A DNA stretch of 49,908 nt from the NCBI GenBank assembly GCA_947624525.1, contig CANQKT010000004.1, positions 1 through 49,908 of the forward strand. Reading direction: 5' to 3'. The notes below the pieces were generated by a model. It saw only the letters and a program-made list of their open reading frames with translations, ran no database searches and was not told the origin of the DNA. The translations under genes were made by a program, and so were the position numbers. The stretch's first letter is position 1; every line of letters starts with the position of its first letter. This document shows, piece by piece, positions 9,456 to 19,544 of the stretch. The DNA comes from an uncultured Clostridia bacterium. GTDB taxonomy: Bacteria > Bacillota > Clostridia > TANB77 > CAG-508.

Positions 9456-9492
9456 GTGAGATATATTTTATATAATATATCTTACACTCCTT
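9456..9492 (-). promoter_or_regulatory. clpX leader: Shine-Dalgarno, hairpin, AUG
   Basis: On the minus strand AAGGAG (9492-9487) is 40 bases from the ATG at 9446. Between them lies a 9-bp stem (9482-9474 with 9467-9459) that extends by two pairs after one mismatch. Folding it out leaves about 10 bases, a normal spacing. No other ribosome binding site is near the ATG. Confidence 0.5.
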
Positions 9493-9572
9493 TCTTCATT
9501 TATTTTATTTTGATTTCTTTTGTATTTTTTACTATACTTTCTAGTTTTATTCTATTTTTATTTATAATATTT

Positions 9573-10178
9573 TTATGCTCTTTTTTCCATGATACCATCT
9601 ATTAAGCCATATTCTAATGCTTCTTGGGCTGTCATGTAATTATCCCTTTCTGTATCTTTATTAATAACATCTAATGGTTGACCGGTTCTATCACTTAATA
9701 ACTTATTTAATTTTTCACGTGTTTTTACCATGTGGTCAGCATGAATTTTTATTTCTGTAGTTTGACCTGAAAGTCCACCACCTCCTATTAAGGGTTGATG
9801 AATTAAAATCTCTGCATTTGGTGTAGCAAAACGTCTTCCCTTTTCTCCAGATGCTAAAAGTACAGCTCCCATACTTGCTGCCATTCCTATACAAATTGTT
9901 GATACAGGACATTTAATATAATTCATTGTATCAACAATTCCCATTCCATCTGTTATAGAACCTCCTGGGCTGTTTATATATAAAGATATTTCTTTGTCTG
10001 GATCTTCTGATTCTAAAAATAATAATTGTGCTATTACTAAGCTTGCTGAAGTTGCATTAACATCTTCTCCTAAAAATATAATTCTATCTTTTAATAATCT
10101 TGAGAAAATATCATATGATCTTTCTCCTTTTGATGTTTGTTCTATTACATATGGAACTAAACTATTTTTTTCTAACAT
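9573..10178 (-). CDS. clpP: ATP-dependent Clp protease proteolytic subunit ClpP
   Basis: A 201-residue serine peptidase that forms the double heptameric proteolytic chamber of ClpXP. The triad is visible: Ser102 in GMAASMGA, His127 in ILIHQPL, and Asp175 in NKDTERD. The family stretch [15 protein letters not shown] is intact. The start follows AAAGGAATGG. It is encoded just before clpX and after tig, the classical tig-clpP-clpX order. I see no CtsR heptad repeats or CIRCE operator upstream. Confidence 0.98.
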   Translation of the reverse strand: MLEKNSLVPYVIEQTSKGERSYDIFSRLLKDRIIFLGEDVNATSASLVIAQLLFLESEDPDKEISLYINSPGGSITDGMGIVDTMNYIKCPVSTICIGMAASMGAVLLASGEKGRRFATPNAEILIHQPLIGGGGLSGQTTEIKIHADHMVKTREKLNKLLSDRTGQPLDVINKDTERDNYMTAQEALEYGLIDGIMEKRA

Positions 10179-10520
10179 AATTACTAACCATTCCTTTCTT
10201 TGCCTCTGTTAATTTAAAATATACTAGGGGCACATCTTTTACTTTTTTCTGTTTCTTTTAATATTTTTATATAACTATATTACACATTGTAATTCATATG
10301 TATATGCTTTTTCATTTACATTAATATAATTATTAACAAATTACAATTTTGTATAACATACTATAATGATACAGTTATATTCTTCTTTATATATTTTATA
10401 AATAATACAATTTTTAGTTACTATTTATATGCATTAATTTAATTGCATTTTATACTATAATAGCCTTTTTTTCAATAGTAAATTTTAATTATTTAAAAAA
10501 ATTTAATTTAAAAATGGCAT
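10179..10520. other. Long AT-rich intergenic region upstream of clpP
   Basis: About 340 bases between clpP and the tig terminator. It is extremely AT-rich, with several overlapping TATAAT-like hexamers on the minus strand, so a clpP promoter is expected here but cannot be fixed. I see no open frame, no CtsR or HrcA operator, and no RNA gene. Confidence 0.4.
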
Positions 10521-10559
10521 AAAAAGTTAGGAATAACAACTTTTTATTCCTAACTTTTT
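10521..10559 (-). terminator. Terminator after tig
   Basis: AAAAAGTTAGGAATA (10521-10535) pairs with TATTCCTAACTTTTT (10545-10559). A T-run follows on both strands. It lies 12 bases after the tig stop. Confidence 0.85.
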
Positions 10560-10571
10560 TTCATTAACTAC

Positions 10572-11855
10572 TTATGCTATTTTTGCATTTTCAACTACGA
10601 ATTTTATTGCTTTATCTGTTGCGATATTCTCTTTTATGTAATTAATTAAATGTTCATTATTTTTTAAATCTTCAGCCTTTCTACCATAATTCTCGGCCAT
10701 TTCTTCTATTTTCTTTGTTATTTCTTCTTCTGAAGCTTCTAATTTTTCAGCCTTTACTATTCCTTCTAATACTAATCTACTTTTTACAGAAATTTTAGCT
10801 TGTTCTTCATAGTCCTTTCTCATATCTTCTTCAGTCTTTCCTACCATATTTAAATATTGTTTCATATCCAGTCCTTGGTAAGATAATCGTGTTTCGATAT
10901 CTTTTAACATATTATCAATTTCTGTTTCTATCATTCCAGATGGAATTTCTATCTCTGTTGCATCACATACTGTTTTTATAGCTGTTTCTTCAGTTTCATA
11001 TTTAGCTTTGTTTGTATTTTCTTCTTCTAATTTTTCTTTAATGCTATTTTTTAATTCTTCAATAGTATCAAATTCACTAACATCTTTAGCAAATTCATCA
11101 TCTAAAGTTGGTAGTTCTTTCCTTTTTATTTCGTGTAACTTTACTTTGAATGTAGCATCTTTTCCAGCTAACTCTGCTGAAAAATATTCTTCTGGGAATT
11201 TTACATTTATATCTTTTTCTTCATCAACTTTCATTCCAATTATTTGATCTTCAAAACCTGGAATAAATTTCTTGCTTCCTATTTCTAATTCATGATTTTC
11301 TGCTTTTCCACCCTCAAAAGCTACACCATCTATAAATCCTTCAAAATCTATAACAGCTATGTCTTTTTCTTCAACAGGTTCATCCTCTATACTTACTAAC
11401 CTTGAGTTTTTATCAGCCATACGTTCTAATTCTTTTTGAATATCTTCATCTGTTACTTTATATTCTATTTTTTTCATAGATATTCCCTTATATTTTCCTA
11501 ATTTAACTTCTGGTTTAGTTTGCACTATAGCTGTAAATACTAAGTCTTTTCCTTTTCCTATTTCTACTATGTCGATTTCTGGTTTGCTAACAACTTCTAT
11601 ATTATTTTCTTTAACTTCATTATCAAATATTTCTGGAACTATTTCATTAAATGTGTCTTCATAGAATATTTCAGAACCATATGTTCTCTCAACTATATTC
11701 ATCGGAGCCTTTCCTTTTCTAAATCCAGGTATATTAAAATATTTTGCTGTTTTAGTATATACTTTTTTCATTCCTTCATCAAATTTTTCTGCTGGAATAG
11801 TGAAGGTTAATTTTAATTCATTTGTATTTTCTGTTTTTTCTACTTTAATACTCAT
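10572..11855 (-). CDS. tig: Trigger factor, ribosome-associated chaperone
   Basis: Three-domain ribosome-associated chaperone and peptidyl-prolyl isomerase, 427 residues as is typical. The N-terminal ribosome-binding domain carries the signature FRKGKAP (about residues 45-51). The FKBP-like domain covers about 150-245 (AVIDFEGFIDG, FIPGFEDQIIGM), and the rest is the helical C-terminal domain. It is the first gene of the tig-clpP-clpX cluster but has its own terminator. The ribosome binding site is AAAGGATG. Confidence 0.97.
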   Translation of the reverse strand: MSIKVEKTENTNELKLTFTIPAEKFDEGMKKVYTKTAKYFNIPGFRKGKAPMNIVERTYGSEIFYEDTFNEIVPEIFDNEVKENNIEVVSKPEIDIVEIGKGKDLVFTAIVQTKPEVKLGKYKGISMKKIEYKVTDEDIQKELERMADKNSRLVSIEDEPVEEKDIAVIDFEGFIDGVAFEGGKAENHELEIGSKKFIPGFEDQIIGMKVDEEKDINVKFPEEYFSAELAGKDATFKVKLHEIKRKELPTLDDEFAKDVSEFDTIEELKNSIKEKLEEENTNKAKYETEETAIKTVCDATEIEIPSGMIETEIDNMLKDIETRLSYQGLDMKQYLNMVGKTEEDMRKDYEEQAKISVKSRLVLEGIVKAEKLEASEEEITKKIEEMAENYGRKAEDLKNNEHLINYIKENIATDKAIKFVVENAKIA

Positions 11856-11945
11856 TTTCTACATACATCCTTTCAAATATCTCTTTTATGTTATTCTTTT
11901 AATAAACAATTAGCTTTCTTATTATAGCACAAGAGTATATCAAAG

Positions 11946-12668
11946 TCAAACATTTTCGAAATTACTTACTAATTTCAAAGTAAAGTTTAAATAATCTGCA
12001 CTTATTAAATGAAAATTTATCCCTCCAACTTCACCCTCTATAGCTTCTCTATGTGAATTTCCATGTAAATGTCCATAATAACACTCTTTCACATCATAAT
12101 GTTTCATTGTTTTATAAAATTCTAAATGATTATTATCCATCAAATTCTTAGAAGATATTGGTGGATAATGCATGAATACTATTTTTTCTTTATCTTCTCC
12201 ATAATTCTCAATTGCATCTTTAAATGATAATTTTAATCTTTCATTTTCTCTATTTATCATTTTTCTACTTTCATCTGTATCTTGTAAGGTCCACCCTCTT
12301 GTACCTACTATCAATTTATCTTCGACCAAATAAGAATTGTTATATAGAAAATCTATATTAGTAAATTTATTTTCACTAACAAATTCTCTCATTTTTGTCA
12401 ATGTTGTCCACCAATAATCATGATTACCTTTTAATAAAATCTTCTTTCCTGGTAAATTATTTAAGTATTCAAAATCTATTTTGGCATCTTCTATGTATGT
12501 TGCCCAAGAAAAGTCACCAGGGAGAATAACAGTGTCTTCTGGCCTAATAATATTAAGCCAATTTTGGGCTATTTTTTCTTCATGATTTTCCCAGTTGTTA
12601 CCAAAAATGTCCATTGGTTTATTAACTGTAAAAGATAAATGTAAATCAGCTATAACATATATTGCCAT
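11946..12668 (-). CDS. Calcineurin-like metallophosphoesterase
   Basis: 240 residues with the complete dinuclear-metal motif set: ADLHLS near residue 7, GDFSWA near 52, GNHDYWW near 80, HYPPIS near 166 and GHLHGNSH near 199. It belongs to a cytosolic YkuE/MPPE-like family in Clostridia; there is no signal peptide. The substrate cannot be inferred. The start follows AAGGAGGAATA. It lies 126 bases after tsaD on the same strand. Confidence 0.9.
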   Translation of the reverse strand: MAIYVIADLHLSFTVNKPMDIFGNNWENHEEKIAQNWLNIIRPEDTVILPGDFSWATYIEDAKIDFEYLNNLPGKKILLKGNHDYWWTTLTKMREFVSENKFTNIDFLYNNSYLVEDKLIVGTRGWTLQDTDESRKMINRENERLKLSFKDAIENYGEDKEKIVFMHYPPISSKNLMDNNHLEFYKTMKHYDVKECYYGHLHGNSHREAIEGEVGGINFHLISADYLNFTLKLVSNFENV

Positions 12669-12794
12669 ATTATTCCTCCTTGTATATATTTTTAGTTTTT
12701 TAATAAAGTCTTGTGTGCTAATTAATTATGCGCTAATTGTAATTTGTATTTTTAATTATAATTTATATTTAATCATAATCTCTATGCCCTAAAG

Positions 12795-13796
12795 TTAGGT
12801 TTCTTCTCCTAATTTTAAATTTGGTATTGCATTTAAAAATAAATCTGATCTTTTACCATTAATGAAATTATAGTAACCAGCACTTGCAATCATAGCGGCA
12901 TTATCTGTACATAATATTGGAGTTGGATAATATACCTTCATATTATGAGTTTTCTCTAATTCCATAAATTTTTCTCTTATATATGTATTTGCAGAAACTC
13001 CTCCCGCTAATGCCACTTTCTTTATATCTAATTGCTTCACCGCTTTTAATACATTATCTAATAATACCTGAGTAACATTTTCCTCAAAACTAGCACATAA
13101 ATCCGCTCTATTAATCTCTGGATTTTTATGATGTAGATTTATTATTGCCGTTTTTATCCCACTAAAGCTAAAATCTAAATTATCAAAACGACTTTTCGGT
13201 AATTGTATATTAGGTATTCCTTCCTTTGCAAGTTTATCAATTTTAGGACCACCTGGATACCCTAAACCTATGACTCTCGCAACCTTGTCAAAAGCTTCGC
13301 CTATTGCATCATCTCTTGTTTTACCTAGTATCTCAAATTCTATATAGTTTTTTATATATACAAGGTGTGTGTGTCCACCAGAAATAATCATACATAAGAA
13401 CGGTGGTTCTAAATCTTTATGAGTTATATAATTGGCTGCAATATGACCTTGTATATGGTTTGTCCCTATTAAGGGAATATTCAAGGTGTAGCTTAAAGCT
13501 TTTGCATATGATACACCAACTAATAATGCTCCTACTAGTCCAGGACCATATGTACATGCAATATGGTCTATATCCTCAAATTTTATATTTGCCTCTTCAA
13601 GTGCCCTATGCGTTACTCTCGAAATAGCTTCTACATGGTTTCTTGATGCTATTTCAGGTACAACTCCACCATATTGCTCATGTATTTTTATCTGTGAATC
13701 TATAACATTTGAAAGTACTTCTCTTCCATTTTTTACAACAGCTACTGAAGTTTCATCACAGCTTGATTCGATTCCTAAAGTTATTATATCTTTCAT
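12795..13796 (-). CDS. tsaD: tRNA N6-adenosine threonylcarbamoyltransferase TsaD
   Basis: Catalytic subunit for t6A37 formation in tRNAs that read ANN codons. 333 residues with the N-terminal [10 protein letters not shown], the metal-binding HIQGH (His114, His118), the nucleotide loop segment [11 protein letters not shown] and C-terminal CTDNAAMIA. TsaB and TsaE are not in the window. The ATG has no Shine-Dalgarno at normal distance; one lies 30 bases upstream beyond a hairpin. Confidence 0.97.
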   Translation of the reverse strand: MKDIITLGIESSCDETSVAVVKNGREVLSNVIDSQIKIHEQYGGVVPEIASRNHVEAISRVTHRALEEANIKFEDIDHIACTYGPGLVGALLVGVSYAKALSYTLNIPLIGTNHIQGHIAANYITHKDLEPPFLCMIISGGHTHLVYIKNYIEFEILGKTRDDAIGEAFDKVARVIGLGYPGGPKIDKLAKEGIPNIQLPKSRFDNLDFSFSGIKTAIINLHHKNPEINRADLCASFEENVTQVLLDNVLKAVKQLDIKKVALAGGVSANTYIREKFMELEKTHNMKVYYPTPILCTDNAAMIASAGYYNFINGKRSDLFLNAIPNLKLGEET

Positions 13797-13803
13797 TTAT
13801 TTT

Positions 13804-13835
13804 TACAAGATAATCTCTTGTATTTCCTCTCCTTT
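13804..13835 (-). promoter_or_regulatory. tsaD leader: Shine-Dalgarno, hairpin, AUG
   Basis: On the minus strand AAGGAGAGG (13835-13827) is followed by TACAAGA-GATTA-TCTTGTA (13822-13804), a 7-bp stem with a 5-nt loop, then 7 bases to the ATG at 13796. Removing the hairpin gives an effective spacing of about 11 bases. Confidence 0.5.
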
Positions 13836-13973
13836 CTTCATATTTTACTTAATATTTTTTCATAAATATTTTTATGTCTTTCTTTAAAATTTTTTTATAT
13901 CTTTCTTTATATTTTTATAGTCTTCTTTATAAATTATTTATATTTTTTCTTATAATTTTCTATATAATTTGGT

Positions 13974-14006
13974 AAAGTGCGGAAATTTTGGACTTTTCCA
14001 CACTTT
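13974..14006 (-). terminator. Probable terminator after the M50 protease gene
   Basis: AAAGTGCGGAAA (13974-13985) and TTTCCACACTTT (13995-14006) form a 12-bp stem, with one G-U pair in the minus-strand RNA. The T-run on the minus side is short. Confidence 0.5.
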
Positions 14007-14030
14007 TTTCTACTGATTAAATATCTAATT

Positions 14031-14798
14031 TTACATTCCAAATAATCTTAAAATTAACTTCATATTAACATTAAATGCATTTCCTATTAAAGTAAACATT
14101 CCTCTTACAGTTCCATTTATGCAAGGAGATATTATTAGACTTGCAATACCTGTAATCCATACAACTACAAAAACAATATATAAAATCATTTCATTTTTTT
14201 CAAACCATACTCTTGCATTATATGGCAAAAAGTGATTTAGTATTTTAGAGCCATCAAGTGGTGGAAGTGGTATTAAATTAAACAGTCCTAATCCTACATT
14301 TATTAATATTAATTCCATAATAAATACAAGTACTAACCATATTGCTCGTGATGATAAATTAACCAATACGTTATATTTTACTAGTAAGGTCAATACTATA
14401 GTAGATACTATTGCAATGAAAAAATTCATCAATGGTCCTGCAATTGAAACAATCGCTTCTGCTTTGGTCATTGATATATTTCTTTTGAAGTTTCTTGGGT
14501 TAATTTGTACCGGTTTTCCCCATCCAAAACCTGCTACAATTAGTAATGCAAATCCTACAGGATCTATATGTTTTAATGGATTTAAAGTTAACCTTCCTTG
14601 TGCTCGTGGTGTATTATCTCCTAATCTATCTGCAGAAAAGGCATGAGCAAATTCGTGAAATGTTATAGCTATTAGTATAGCTGGTAATGTTAATATCAAT
14701 ATTAGTATACTATCTGTATCTGTAAGTCTACTAACAATATTTCTTAATACAAAAATACCTAAAATAATATATAAAATTCTTTTGTCAAAACTAAACAT
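14031..14798 (-). CDS. Site-2 protease family (M50) membrane metalloprotease
   Basis: 255-residue polytopic membrane protein with the zinc motif HEFAH (residues 48-52) in a helix and the third zinc-ligand region NLIPLPPLDGSK near 175-187. It has about six hydrophobic helices and no PDZ domain, so it belongs to the small YwhC/Rip-like M50B group rather than RseP. Such enzymes cleave membrane-embedded substrates; this one's substrate is unknown. It lies 45 bases after lysS and could share its transcript. Confidence 0.92.
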   Translation of the reverse strand: MFSFDKRILYIILGIFVLRNIVSRLTDTDSILILILTLPAILIAITFHEFAHAFSADRLGDNTPRAQGRLTLNPLKHIDPVGFALLIVAGFGWGKPVQINPRNFKRNISMTKAEAIVSIAGPLMNFFIAIVSTIVLTLLVKYNVLVNLSSRAIWLVLVFIMELILINVGLGLFNLIPLPPLDGSKILNHFLPYNARVWFEKNEMILYIVFVVVWITGIASLIISPCINGTVRGMFTLIGNAFNVNMKLILRLFGM

Positions 14799-14843
14799 AA
14801 TTTTCCTTTCATCAAAAAAATTTTTTCTTTTTTAAGCCATTTT

Positions 14844-16349
14844 TTAGCTTAAAGGTTTCATTGTTGGAAAAAGTAATACATCTCTTATGGATATAGAATC
14901 TGTAAGTAGCATAACTAATCTATCAATTCCTATTCCTAATCCACCAGTTGGAGGCATACCATATTCTAAGGCTTGAATAAAATCTTCATCCATCATTCCA
15001 GCTTCTTCATCTCCAGCCTCTCTTGCTTCAACTTGTTTTTTAAATCTTTCATATTGATCAATAGGATCATTTAATTCTGAGAATGCATTTCCATATTCAC
15101 GTCCACCTATAAATACTTCGAATCTCTCTGTTAAACGCGGATCAGTAGATTTTCTTTTTGCTAATGGTGAAATTTCCACTGGATAATCATATATAAATGT
15201 CGGTTGTACTAATGTTTTCTCTACATATTCATCAAAGAATAAACTTATAACATCCCCTCTTGTTTCCTTTGTTGGATCAGGAATTACAATTCCTTTCTCT
15301 TTTGCTAGAGCAACAGCTTCTTCATCTGAATTAATTGTATTAAAATCAATTCCTGTAACTTCTTTTATAGAATCTATCATTGTTATTCTCTTCCAAGATG
15401 GTGTTAAATCTATTTCTTGTCCTTGATATGTTATCTTAGTTGACCCTATAACTTCATTTGCACATCTTGAGAAAATTTCTTGGGTTATATCCATCATATC
15501 ATTGTAATCTTGATATGCCGCATATAATTCTAGTTCTGTAAATTCGGGATTATGTCTTATATCCATTCCTTCATTTCTAAAAACTCTACCCATTTCATAT
15601 ACTTTATCAATTCCACCTACTATTAATCTTTTTAAATTTAATTCCAATGCTATTCTTAAATACATTGAAATATCTAATGCATTATGATGTGTTTGAAAAG
15701 GTTTAGCTGTTGCTCCTCCTGAAATTGTGTTTAATATAGGTGTTTCGACTTCTAAATATCCTTTTTCATCTAGTATTTTACGAATTTCTTTTATTATTTT
15801 ACTTCTTATTTCAAAACTTTTTTTCACTTCAGGATTTACTATTAAATCAACATATCTTTGTCTATAACGTAGATCTGGATCTTTAAGTCCATGAAATTTT
15901 TCAGGTAATGGACGTAATGATTTTGATAATAAAGTTACTTCTTTAGCATGTACCGAAATTTCCTCTGTTCTTGTTTTAAATACAAATCCTGTTATTCCTA
16001 TAAAATCTCCTATATCATATGTTTTAAACGATTTGTAACTTTCCTCTCCTAAGTCATTTATACTAACATAACTTTGAATTTTTTCGTCACAATCTTGTAT
16101 TGTGCAAAAAGAGGCTTTTCCCATTATTCTTTTTGCAATTATTCTACCTGCAATTGTCACATCTTTTTCTTCAAATTTATCATAATTTTCTTTTATCTCT
16201 CCTGCTGTATTAGTTCTGTTAAATTTTGTTATTTGATAAGGATCTTTTCCCTGTTGTTGTAATTCTAATAGTTTTTCTCTTCTTACCTTCATTAATTGAT
16301 TTAAATCTACTTCTTGATCGTTCATATCATTTACTTCATTTTCACTCAT
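14844..16349 (-). CDS. lysS: Lysyl-tRNA synthetase, class II
   Basis: 501 residues, normal length. It has an N-terminal anticodon-binding OB domain (about 60-170) and a class II catalytic domain with motif 2 ([21 protein letters not shown] in part, near 270) and motif 3 [12 protein letters not shown] near the C-terminus. It charges tRNA-Lys. The ribosome binding site is AAGGAGGAACAG. I see no T-box in the short leader. Confidence 0.98.
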   Translation of the reverse strand: MSENEVNDMNDQEVDLNQLMKVRREKLLELQQQGKDPYQITKFNRTNTAGEIKENYDKFEEKDVTIAGRIIAKRIMGKASFCTIQDCDEKIQSYVSINDLGEESYKSFKTYDIGDFIGITGFVFKTRTEEISVHAKEVTLLSKSLRPLPEKFHGLKDPDLRYRQRYVDLIVNPEVKKSFEIRSKIIKEIRKILDEKGYLEVETPILNTISGGATAKPFQTHHNALDISMYLRIALELNLKRLIVGGIDKVYEMGRVFRNEGMDIRHNPEFTELELYAAYQDYNDMMDITQEIFSRCANEVIGSTKITYQGQEIDLTPSWKRITMIDSIKEVTGIDFNTINSDEEAVALAKEKGIVIPDPTKETRGDVISLFFDEYVEKTLVQPTFIYDYPVEISPLAKRKSTDPRLTERFEVFIGGREYGNAFSELNDPIDQYERFKKQVEAREAGDEEAGMMDEDFIQALEYGMPPTGGLGIGIDRLVMLLTDSISIRDVLLFPTMKPLS

Positions 16350-16460
16350 AAATAAACTGTTCCTCCTTTTTATAATTACTAAACTTTCAATATTATATAT
16401 TAAAACCCTTTAAAAGTAAAGACTTTTAAAAGCTTTTCTTCATTGCTTACGTTTCAAATA

Positions 16461-16512
16461 GTTACAGTTTTGGTACTTAGATTACCTATAATTTAAGAAT
16501 CCGAACTGTAAC
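16461..16512. repeat. Dispersed GTTACAGTT element, inverted pair
   Basis: GTTACAGTTTTGGTAC (16461-16476) is followed, 27 bases on, by the inverted arm AACTGTAAC (16504-16512), preceded by ATCCG. It lies between the lysS start and the recN stop and belongs to the family also seen at 18258, 20972 and 35059. Confidence 0.55.
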
Positions 16513-16529
16513 ATCAAATCCCCATTCAA

Positions 16530-18158
16530 TTAACAAACTTTTCTTAATTCCCTAGCATGATTCAAAGAATTTTCTGTAATATCACCACTAGAAATTCTTG
16601 CAATTTCGTTTATAACCTCATGTTCATTAAGTAACTTTATATCTGTAACTGTCTTTCCATTTTTTATTTTCTTATTAATAAAATAATTATAATCTCCCCT
16701 TGCTGCAATGCTTGGTTGGTGCGTTACACATAATACTTGATGCTTTTGTGATATAATTTTAATTTTTTCACCAACTGATTTTGCTGCTTTACCACTTATT
16801 CCTGTATCTATTTCATCAAAAATCATGACAGGAACTTTATCTGAATCAGCTAAAACAGTTTTTATTGCAAGCATAATTCTAGATATTTCTCCCCCTGAAG
16901 CTATCTTGGCAAGTGTTTTTGCATCATCTCCTATATTAGTTGAAATTAAAAATTCTACCTCATTTAATCCATTTTCTGTGAATTCACCATTTGAATCAAA
17001 TTTTATATAAACGCTAAATTTTGCATTTGGCATTTCTAATTCTGCAAGTTCCTTATTTATACTAGAACTTAAAATTTCACCATACTTTTTACGTGATTTA
17101 TTCATGCTGATACATATAATAGACATTTCGTCTTCTAACACTTTTAACTGTTCTTTTAATTCATTGTTACGTGATTCACAGTTTTCTATATTATATATCT
17201 CTTCTTCCACATTTTTTCCATATTCCAATATTTCCCTAATACTGTTACCATATTTTCTTTTAAGTGAATATATTAGATCCAACCTTTGTTCTACACTATT
17301 TCTCCTTTCTTCATCAAATATTAATTCACTGTTCATATCTGATACATCTCTAGATAATTCTTGTACTTCATAATATATATTTTTCAACTCAATTAACTTG
17401 TTTTGATATTTATCTCCTAAGTTTTCTATTTTTTCAAAACATCTAATAGAATTATTTATTGCTTCTATTGCATTATTATCTAGGTTCTCTTCTATCTCTA
17501 ATAAATTAGTATATATTTTCTCGGAGTTTTTCATCATCCTATGTAATTCGTTTAGTTCTTCTTCCTCTCCTTCTTTTAGATCTGCTTCATTTATTTCTCC
17601 TAATTGATATCTAAGTAAATCTAATTTGCGTTGTTTCTCTTTTTCATCACCATAATTTTTTTTCAATTCTTTTTTTATGTCATTATAACTTCTAAATAAT
17701 TCTAAATATTTTGATTTTTGATTAACTATTTCATCACCTATAAAATTATCTAAATATTTTATATGTTCTTGCCTTTTCATTAGTACCTGATTATCATTTT
17801 GACCATGTATATCTATAACATTACTCATAAATTCCTTTAATTCATTTACAGTAACCAATCTTCCATTTATTTTACATGTATTTCTACCACTATCATAAAT
17901 CTCCCTTGAAACCACAATACTTCCATCTATTGAGTTTTCATTATTTGGTAGAAACAAATTCAATTCAACTAAAGAATAGCTTTCTCCCTTTCTAATCATT
18001 TCCTTTGAAAATCTATCCCCAGAAATAATTCCCAATGAATCTATTATCAATGTTTTTCCAGCCCCAGTTTCACCAGTTAAAACATTAAAACCATCATTAA
18101 ATTCCACAGTCAAATCCTCAATAATTCCTATATTTTTTATATGCATTGTACTTATCAT
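16530..18158 (-). CDS. recN: DNA repair protein RecN
   Basis: SMC-like ATPase in double-strand-break repair. Walker A GETGAGKT lies near residue 30, followed by two coiled-coil arms (about 150-350), the ABC signature region IASGGEISRIMLA and Walker B VPMIFDEIDTGISG. 542 residues, near the usual 550-570. The ATG at 18158 is 7 bases after GGAGG; a TTG two codons earlier is less likely. It diverges from gpr. No argR or spoIVB neighbour is visible. Confidence 0.96.
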   Translation of the reverse strand: MISTMHIKNIGIIEDLTVEFNDGFNVLTGETGAGKTLIIDSLGIISGDRFSKEMIRKGESYSLVELNLFLPNNENSIDGSIVVSREIYDSGRNTCKINGRLVTVNELKEFMSNVIDIHGQNDNQVLMKRQEHIKYLDNFIGDEIVNQKSKYLELFRSYNDIKKELKKNYGDEKEKQRKLDLLRYQLGEINEADLKEGEEEELNELHRMMKNSEKIYTNLLEIEENLDNNAIEAINNSIRCFEKIENLGDKYQNKLIELKNIYYEVQELSRDVSDMNSELIFDEERRNSVEQRLDLIYSLKRKYGNSIREILEYGKNVEEEIYNIENCESRNNELKEQLKVLEDEMSIICISMNKSRKKYGEILSSSINKELAELEMPNAKFSVYIKFDSNGEFTENGLNEVEFLISTNIGDDAKTLAKIASGGEISRIMLAIKTVLADSDKVPVMIFDEIDTGISGKAAKSVGEKIKIISQKHQVLCVTHQPSIAARGDYNYFINKKIKNGKTVTDIKLLNEHEVINEIARISSGDITENSLNHARELRKVC

Positions 18159-18257
18159 ATACAAACCTCCATTTGTCGAACTCTTGTTTTATTATAATTT
18201 AATTTTACACAATTGTCAATACATTTTTTAAAAGAATGTTTCGACCTTTTTCTACAA

Positions 18258-18273
18258 GTTACAGTTTAGGTAC
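18258..18273 (+). repeat. Dispersed GTTACAGTT element
   Basis: GTTACAGTTTAGGTAC matches the copy at 16461 in 15 of 16 bases, and both continue with TTA. It lies between the divergent recN and gpr genes, upstream of the gpr promoter candidate. Confidence 0.5.
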
Positions 18274-18291
18274 TTAAATTTTCCAAAACAT

Positions 18292-18321
18292 GAATAAATC
18301 CTTTAAAATCATCAAATACTA
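18292..18321 (+). promoter_or_regulatory. Candidate sigma-G promoter of gpr
   Basis: GAATA (18292-18296) and AATACTA (18315-18321) are 18 bases apart and match the forespore sigma-G pattern. The start codon follows 24 bases later. gpr is forespore-expressed in Bacillus, which supports the assignment. Confidence 0.5.
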
Positions 18322-18345
18322 CCCACAAGAAAGTGAGGTAATTAT

Positions 18346-19278
18346 ATGTACAATTTTAGAACAGACATGGCAGACGAAAGAAAAGATATCTACAAAAAAA
18401 CAAATAGACTTGAAAATATTCCCGGAATTGAAACATCGGAAAACATAATTAATGAAAATATAAAAACAAACACCGTAAAAATAATAGATTCACAAGGAGA
18501 ACAAGCAATTGGAAAACCCATAGGAACATATGTAACCATTGATGTAAAAAATCTAAAAATAGCTACTGATGAAGATATTGAAAAAGCCTCTGATGTGGTA
18601 AAAGATGAACTTAAAAAAATTATTGATTCACACTGTGAAAGTCAAGATGAAATATTGGTAGTAGGATTGGGAAATCAATTCGTAACACCTGATTCTCTTG
18701 GTCCTAAGGTAGTCTCTGAAATTGACATCACAAAACATTTTATAAAATATACACCTCAATATGTAACAGAAGGAACTCGTTCTGTTTGTGCTATTGCACC
18801 AGGGGTTCTAGGAACTACAGGAATTGAAACAACAGAAATTATTAAAGGAATCGTAGATAATGTAAAACCAAAGATGTTAATAGTAATAGACAGTCTTGCA
18901 TCAAAAAGTATTGAAAGAATTAGTAGTACCGTACAAATATCAGATACCGGAATAGTTCCTGGTGGTGGAGTTGGAAATGCCCGAGAAGAGTTAAGTGTTA
19001 ATACTATAGGAATACCAGTTATAGCAATTGGCGTACCTATGGTTGTGGAATCAGCAGTTTTAGTTAATGATTGTCTAGATTTATTTATAGGAAAATTGCA
19101 AGATGAAGCTAAATCAAATGATTATTTAAATGCATTAAAAAATCAGGATAATTATGAAGAAATAAAAGAAAGTTTGAACCCTACCGGCTATAATATGATT
19201 GTTACTCCGAAGGAAATTGATGATTTGATTGAAAATATGAAAGATGTTGTTGCTAGGGCCATTAATTTTGCTGTTTAG
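18346..19278 (+). CDS. gpr: GPR endopeptidase (germination protease)
   Basis: Aspartate-type A25 peptidase that starts degradation of small acid-soluble spore proteins during germination. It is made as a zymogen with a short N-terminal propeptide. 310 residues, typical of Clostridia and shorter than Bacillus GPR (about 370). Visible signatures are FRTDMADERK at the N-terminus, LVVGLGNQ, VTPDSLGPKV, IAPGVLGTTGIET and DTGIVPGGGVGN. The ribosome binding site is AAAGTGAGGT. It stands alone on the plus strand amid minus-strand genes. Confidence 0.96.
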   Translation: MYNFRTDMADERKDIYKKTNRLENIPGIETSENIINENIKTNTVKIIDSQGEQAIGKPIGTYVTIDVKNLKIATDEDIEKASDVVKDELKKIIDSHCESQDEILVVGLGNQFVTPDSLGPKVVSEIDITKHFIKYTPQYVTEGTRSVCAIAPGVLGTTGIETTEIIKGIVDNVKPKMLIVIDSLASKSIERISSTVQISDTGIVPGGGVGNAREELSVNTIGIPVIAIGVPMVVESAVLVNDCLDLFIGKLQDEAKSNDYLNALKNQDNYEEIKESLNPTGYNMIVTPKEIDDLIENMKDVVARAINFAV

Positions 19279-19366
19279 AGGTTTTTATACTATCCGTTTT
19301 TATATAATTGAATATATAGAAGTATCGTAAAACTAGCATGTTAAAAAAGTGTTAAATATAAAAAAT

Positions 19367-19403
19367 AGAGTGTCAAAGAAATCTTGAAATTTCTTGATAC
19401 TCT
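19367..19403 (-). terminator. Hairpin between gpr and tRNA-Glu
   Basis: Arms at 19367-19382 and 19389-19403 pair with one G-U and one bulge. On the minus strand ATTTTTTATA follows, so it most likely ends the tRNA transcript; it can also stop gpr. Confidence 0.65.
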
Positions 19404-19418
19404 AATCATTTAAAGTTT

Positions 19419-19493
19419 TGGTGACCCGTACGGGAATCGAACCCATGATTCGGCCTTGAGAGGGCCGCGTCTTAACCGCTTGACCAACGGGCC
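19419..19493 (-). tRNA. tRNA-Glu (anticodon CTC)
   Basis: The 75-nt minus-strand sequence folds as a cloverleaf. The acceptor pairs GGCCCGT with ACGGGTC, the D-arm holds GGTCAAGCGGTTAAGAC, the anticodon stem CGGCC/GGCCG holds the loop CTCTCAA, the T-arm is GGGTTCGATTCCC, the discriminator is A, and CCA is encoded. The body closely resembles Bacillota tRNA-Glu. Anticodon CTC reads GAG only. Confidence 0.96.
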
Positions 19494-19544
19494 ATAATTT
19501 TGTGCTACTTAATATTTATAACATATTTCACACAAAATAGTCAA

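Noticed and set aside
10179..10520. CtsR or CIRCE heat-shock operator before clpP
   Set aside because: Neither the CtsR heptad repeats nor the CIRCE inverted repeat can be found in the AT-rich leader.
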